Source: Apiospora phragmitis
Lineage: Eukaryota; Ascomycota; Sordariomycetes; Amphisphaeriales; Apiosporaceae
Length of the DNA: 64,000 bases
Assembly: GCA_038363925.1 (NCBI GenBank)
Contig: JAQQWL010000004.1
Span: 1,178,001 to 1,242,000 of the forward strand
Reading direction: 5' to 3'
Position 1 is the first letter of the stretch. Each line of letters opens with the position of its first letter. The translations under genes and the position numbers were made by a program. Of this stretch, positions 61,043 to 64,000 are shown piece by piece. The notes below the pieces were generated by a model. The model did no database searches. It saw only the letters and a list, made by a program, of their open reading frames with translations, and was not told where the DNA came from.

Positions 61043-61103
61043 TATTATAACCCGACTTAACCATGCGGCTAAGACCCTATTTGTCGGAACGGAATTACCA
61101 TAC
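61043..61103 (+). repeat. 3' LTR of G1, interrupted
   Basis: TATTATAACCCGACTTAACC onward matches the first 61 bases of the 5' LTR, then stops at CATAC where the second element begins. Confidence 0.75.
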
Positions 61104-61747
61104 TGTAACGAACGCTATCTAGGTTCTAAAAGAAACCTAGTAAGACGTACTAGGGTTTATATTAATAATACGAGAGAGTATCCGAACGTGCGATAAAAGT
61201 CGCTTTTATCGATATAATAGGTAATAGCTTATAAGAACGAAAGTAATTAAAGTGCGTAAGCTTAGGGGGGGGTATTTATAATAATTTCGTTAAGGCTGTT
61301 TACTTTATTAATAGGTTAAGATTAATATTTAAATTAATTATTAAAGTAGAAAGTATTTATATATAATATATAGGGAACGTCTGTTATTATATATCTAATC
61401 TCCTCTTTTACTGATCGGTTGGATCATTTGGCTCACCCTCGTATTCCAGTAATCCGGGTGATCCCCTTGTTAGTTAAATTACTGACTCACTTCGCCGTTC
61501 CCGGTAATCCTTGTGATCTATCACGTAACGTTATCTTTACTGCTTCCTTAGGCCGTATCCAGCCTGCTGCGGTTTAGGATATTATTATCGTGGTCGCCGT
61601 ACGTTTTTATAGTATTAGTACGCTTATATTAATATAATTAGCGGCGCGGTTAATAGCTGTAATATTATACTTTAAGCGGGGTATTATAAATCCGGCCCGG
61701 TAGTTTTATAAATTTTAACCGTATAATTAGGTTAGGTCGTAATATTA
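61104..61747 (-). repeat. 3' LTR of G2
   Basis: 644 bases, reverse orientation: on the plus strand it starts TGTAACGAACGCTATCTAGG and ends GTCGTAATATTA. It is the least mutated LTR of the family in the window. Confidence 0.75.
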
Positions 61748-62049
61748 TTTTCCTTTTCTTAATTACTTTATTTTTAAAGCGTTAAGTTTTTTAAATATTT
61801 TTACCCGCTTATCGTATTAATTCTTAATAAGCTCCTTCTTTTTTTTTTATTATACTTTTTATTATAATATTTATTTATTATATTAAATCGAGTTAAAAAA
61901 TCTATTTTTTATATAAAATTTAAAAAAACTAAATAATATTATAACTTAATTATTCTCTTCGATAAGTTTAGTTTCGAAATTATACCGTACTCTTTTTATT
62001 TAGAAAAGAGGTAGAAATACGTTATATTAAACAATATTTCTCACTATAA

Positions 62050-62395
62050 GAAGTATATTCGTCGTGGTTAATCTTACAATAATTCCGGTCTATCAGTTTT
62101 TACAGTATTTCGGGTCGTTGATAAGTCCCGTCGCCTACGCTCTAAAAAGCAGGCGGCTAGCGACTCTTTACGCGAGGCGAGCGCGGCTCTAAAGAAGGCT
62201 CATCGAGAAGCTTAAAGGGCTTTTCAGCGTTTAGAGCGAATTCGGCAATAGCGGAACTCTTTAACAACGCGTAGCGTAGAAATAGCCAGGCGTGGTCTTT
62301 ATTTTTTAAACGAACTAAAAGCGGCCGAGCACGCTAAGTCCGAGGCGGTTATTAAGGCGTAGTTTTTTAAGGCGTTTAAAATAATAAATTAAAAC
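62050..62395. other. GC-richer island inside the second Gypsy copy
   Basis: About 300 bases are clearly richer in G and C than their surroundings. One plus-strand frame (62099-62395) reads SRRLRSKKQAASDSLREASA, then FQRLERIRQ and VEIARRGLYFLNELKAAEHA, a charged helical sequence interrupted by three stops that could all be Trp or Gln codons changed by RIP. It does not match G1 at the same place, so it may be an insertion or a captured fragment. Family not recognised. Confidence 0.5.
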
Positions 62396-64000
62396 GCGAT
62401 AAATTTTAACCTCGTTTTATTTTAAACGCTTATAGTTTTTCCGTAACGTTCGTTAAATATTTCTTAAATTTTTAAATATTATTTTTTTAACGGGTAACCT
62501 TTTTATTAAACGAGGTATTAAAAGTTTTATTTTTTTTTATTAATAACTTTATTAATTTTATACTCGTATTAATTTATTTTAACTTTTAAATATGTATCGA
62601 TTAAAGTTTTTTTAACCGTTAGCTCAAATAATAAAGTATAAAATATAAAGTGTATCCGTATTATTTTAAATAGTAATAATTAGTAATTAATTTTTAAAAT
62701 AGCTTTTATAATTTTAAATAGTTTTATTTTTTTAAAATCTAATTTGTCGCTTAATTATTTTATTTTAATATTTCGTTATAAGAGGTAAACTTTTTCTCCT
62801 TTTTTAAAAATTAGTCTTTTTAATTTTATTTAATCGGCGTATCTTTTTATTTATTTTTAAAAAAAGGTAAGGTTTTATTATAATATAATTTAAAGTTTTT
62901 TTAATTTTTTAATTTAAATAATTATAATTAATATTAGCTTTTTTTTTATTAGTTTTTTAATAATTTCTAAATTATATTTATAATTTATTTAAAATAATAA
63001 TATATGTATAACTTCGTTATCCGCGTTATTATAAACGAATTAAGTTATAAGTAATAATTATACTTAATTATTTTATTTATAATTAATATAATAACATAAA
63101 TATTATTTTAAGGTTTAGTTTATCCGCTTAATTTATTTATTTATTTAAAAGTAGTAAACCGTAAATAATTTATATTTAATTCTAAATTACGTTATAAATA
63201 ATTTCTAAAATTTAGCGGTAAATAGTTTATTTCTATCAGAAATAATTATTTGGGTAGCCCGTACTAATTAACGATTATCCGGAAGAACGTATATATTAAG
63301 TTATTAATATCGTTAAATTCTTTATACGGTAGAAAATAGGTATATTTTATAAATTTATCCGTAATTATTAAAATATTATCGTAATCAACCTTAATTAAGG
63401 GTTTTTTAATAGGGGTAATTTAATAACAAAATTAAGTATAATAGTTTTTTATACTTTATTTAACGGTAAGATCGGTTATAATTCTCCGTATAATCGATAT
63501 TTAGCGGCTTTAACTTTATTATAGAGGTTATACTTACTAATTACTTTAGCCACGATCGGCTTAAGGTTTTTATAATCGAATCATCTAGTAATCCTTCTTC
63601 AGGTTTTAAATATTCTTTAATATCCGTATATAGGGTATTTATAGAATTCTTAAATAAAATCTTCGCGGTACTGCTTAGGGATATAGATCTTATTTTAATA
63701 AAAAATAAGACCGTTGCGGTTTTCGAAATAATCCCTAAAGTAATTTACGGGGTTAGGGGTTTAATTAAATTATCGGAACTTTATAACCTAATCGTTATTA
63801 TATTAAACGTGGTTCGTAACGTTTAATTATTTTAACGATATAAGGTTGCCGTTTTAATTATAAATAAGAATAGTCCGCGTCTGGGCGGGACTTCCTCCTA
63901 ATAGTCCGGTCGTCGGCTTAATACGTTAACGCGACCGTTTTTATTATTTTTCCGGTAGGTAATAATAAAGTTAAATCTTAATAAGAATTTAAAATATCGT

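Larger units (their letters stand above)
50813..61103 (+). mobile_element. Chromodomain Gypsy retrotransposon G1, RIP-degraded
   Basis: A + strand Gypsy (chromovirus-type) element: 5' LTR 50813-51498, gag and pol to about 61,025, a purine tract GAGGGAGGA and the start of the 3' LTR at 61043. It carries two pogo-like insertions (54934-56777 and 59010-60820). The 3' LTR breaks off after 61 bases where a second copy in opposite orientation begins. Without insertions the visible element is about 6.6 kb, normal for the group. Confidence 0.82.
41220..64000. other. AT-rich, RIP-degraded heterochromatic block
   Basis: From about 41.2 kb to the window end the sequence is dominated by TA, AAT and TTA words, with CpA and TpG nearly lost and stops in every frame; only one frame over 60 codons exists. 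This is the classical product of RIP on repeats in Pezizomycotina. Recognisable inside are one satellite, several LTRs, one + strand and one - strand Gypsy copy and five pogo-like elements, listed separately. Such blocks are typical of centromeric, subtelomeric or dispersed heterochromatin; which applies here cannot be told. Confidence 0.9.
61104..64000 (-). mobile_element. Second copy of the same Gypsy family (G2), minus strand, runs off the window
   Basis: Read on the minus strand, the element's 3' LTR is 61747-61104, preceded by a purine tract (AAGAAAAGGAAAA) and the end of pol. Chromodomain-side sequence at 62,430-62,960 and integrase near 63,225-63,300 (ISDRNKLFTAKF on the minus strand) match G1 reversed. 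The rest of pol, gag and the 5' LTR lie beyond 64,000. Base composition of the LTR is less AT-rich than in G1, suggesting a younger or less mutated copy. Confidence 0.78.

Overview
The window is nuclear DNA of a filamentous ascomycete (Pezizomycotina, probably Sordariomycetes; the class is an inference). The evidence is short GT-AG introns of about 48-175 bases, several with CTAAC-like branch points, conserved fungal genes (COPI alpha, Rpn12, Skt5/Chs4, Sro7/Lgl), fungal-only families, and repeats degraded by C-to-T change on both strands, the signature of repeat-induced point mutation (RIP).

Layout. 1-9 kb holds conserved housekeeping and cell-wall genes: the 3' end of coatomer alpha (+), RPN12 (-), and a chitin synthase activator of the Skt5/Chs4 type (+) whose farnesylation box is completed by a 12-base last exon. 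9.8-15.4 kb is accessory: a small hypothetical gene, then a divergent pair made of a broken DUF7580-like gene (-) and a C2H2/acuF-like zinc-finger gene (+), both with frame breaks at short homopolymers. 16-25 kb is gene-poor and rich in predicted secreted proteins: a small secreted protein, a 533-residue secreted protein, an Hce2/Ecp2-type effector candidate and weaker short ORFs. 25-28 kb shows no gene. 28-35.4 kb carries a coiled-coil protein with a SUMO-interaction-like motif, the exocytosis regulator Sro7/Lgl (intact, 980 residues) and an alpha/beta hydrolase. 35.7-37.6 kb is a complete pogo/Fot1-type DNA transposon with three stop codons, each explicable by RIP. 37.8-39.7 kb has a gene with a STAND-type fungal N-terminal domain and a truncated formate/nitrite transporter relic.

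From about 41.2 kb to the end the composition collapses to a very AT-rich, gene-free block. It starts with a pure heptamer satellite of about 89 copies and continues as a nested stack of RIP-degraded transposons. An LTR (43.5-49.8 kb) is split by a pogo-like element that itself carries two more. A chromodomain Gypsy element on the + strand (50.8-61.1 kb) is split by two more pogo-like elements, one inside reverse transcriptase and one after the chromodomain. A second copy of the same Gypsy family lies on the - strand from 61.1 kb to the window end, apparently inserted in the 3' LTR of the first. Subtracting the insertions gives consistent element lengths (1.81-1.86 kb) with TA target duplications, so the order of events can be read.

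No CRISPR array, rRNA, tRNA or biosynthetic cluster was seen. Seven genes or relics outside the AT-rich block contain single-base frame breaks. I report these as either true decay or sequencing indels, which the sequence alone cannot separate.
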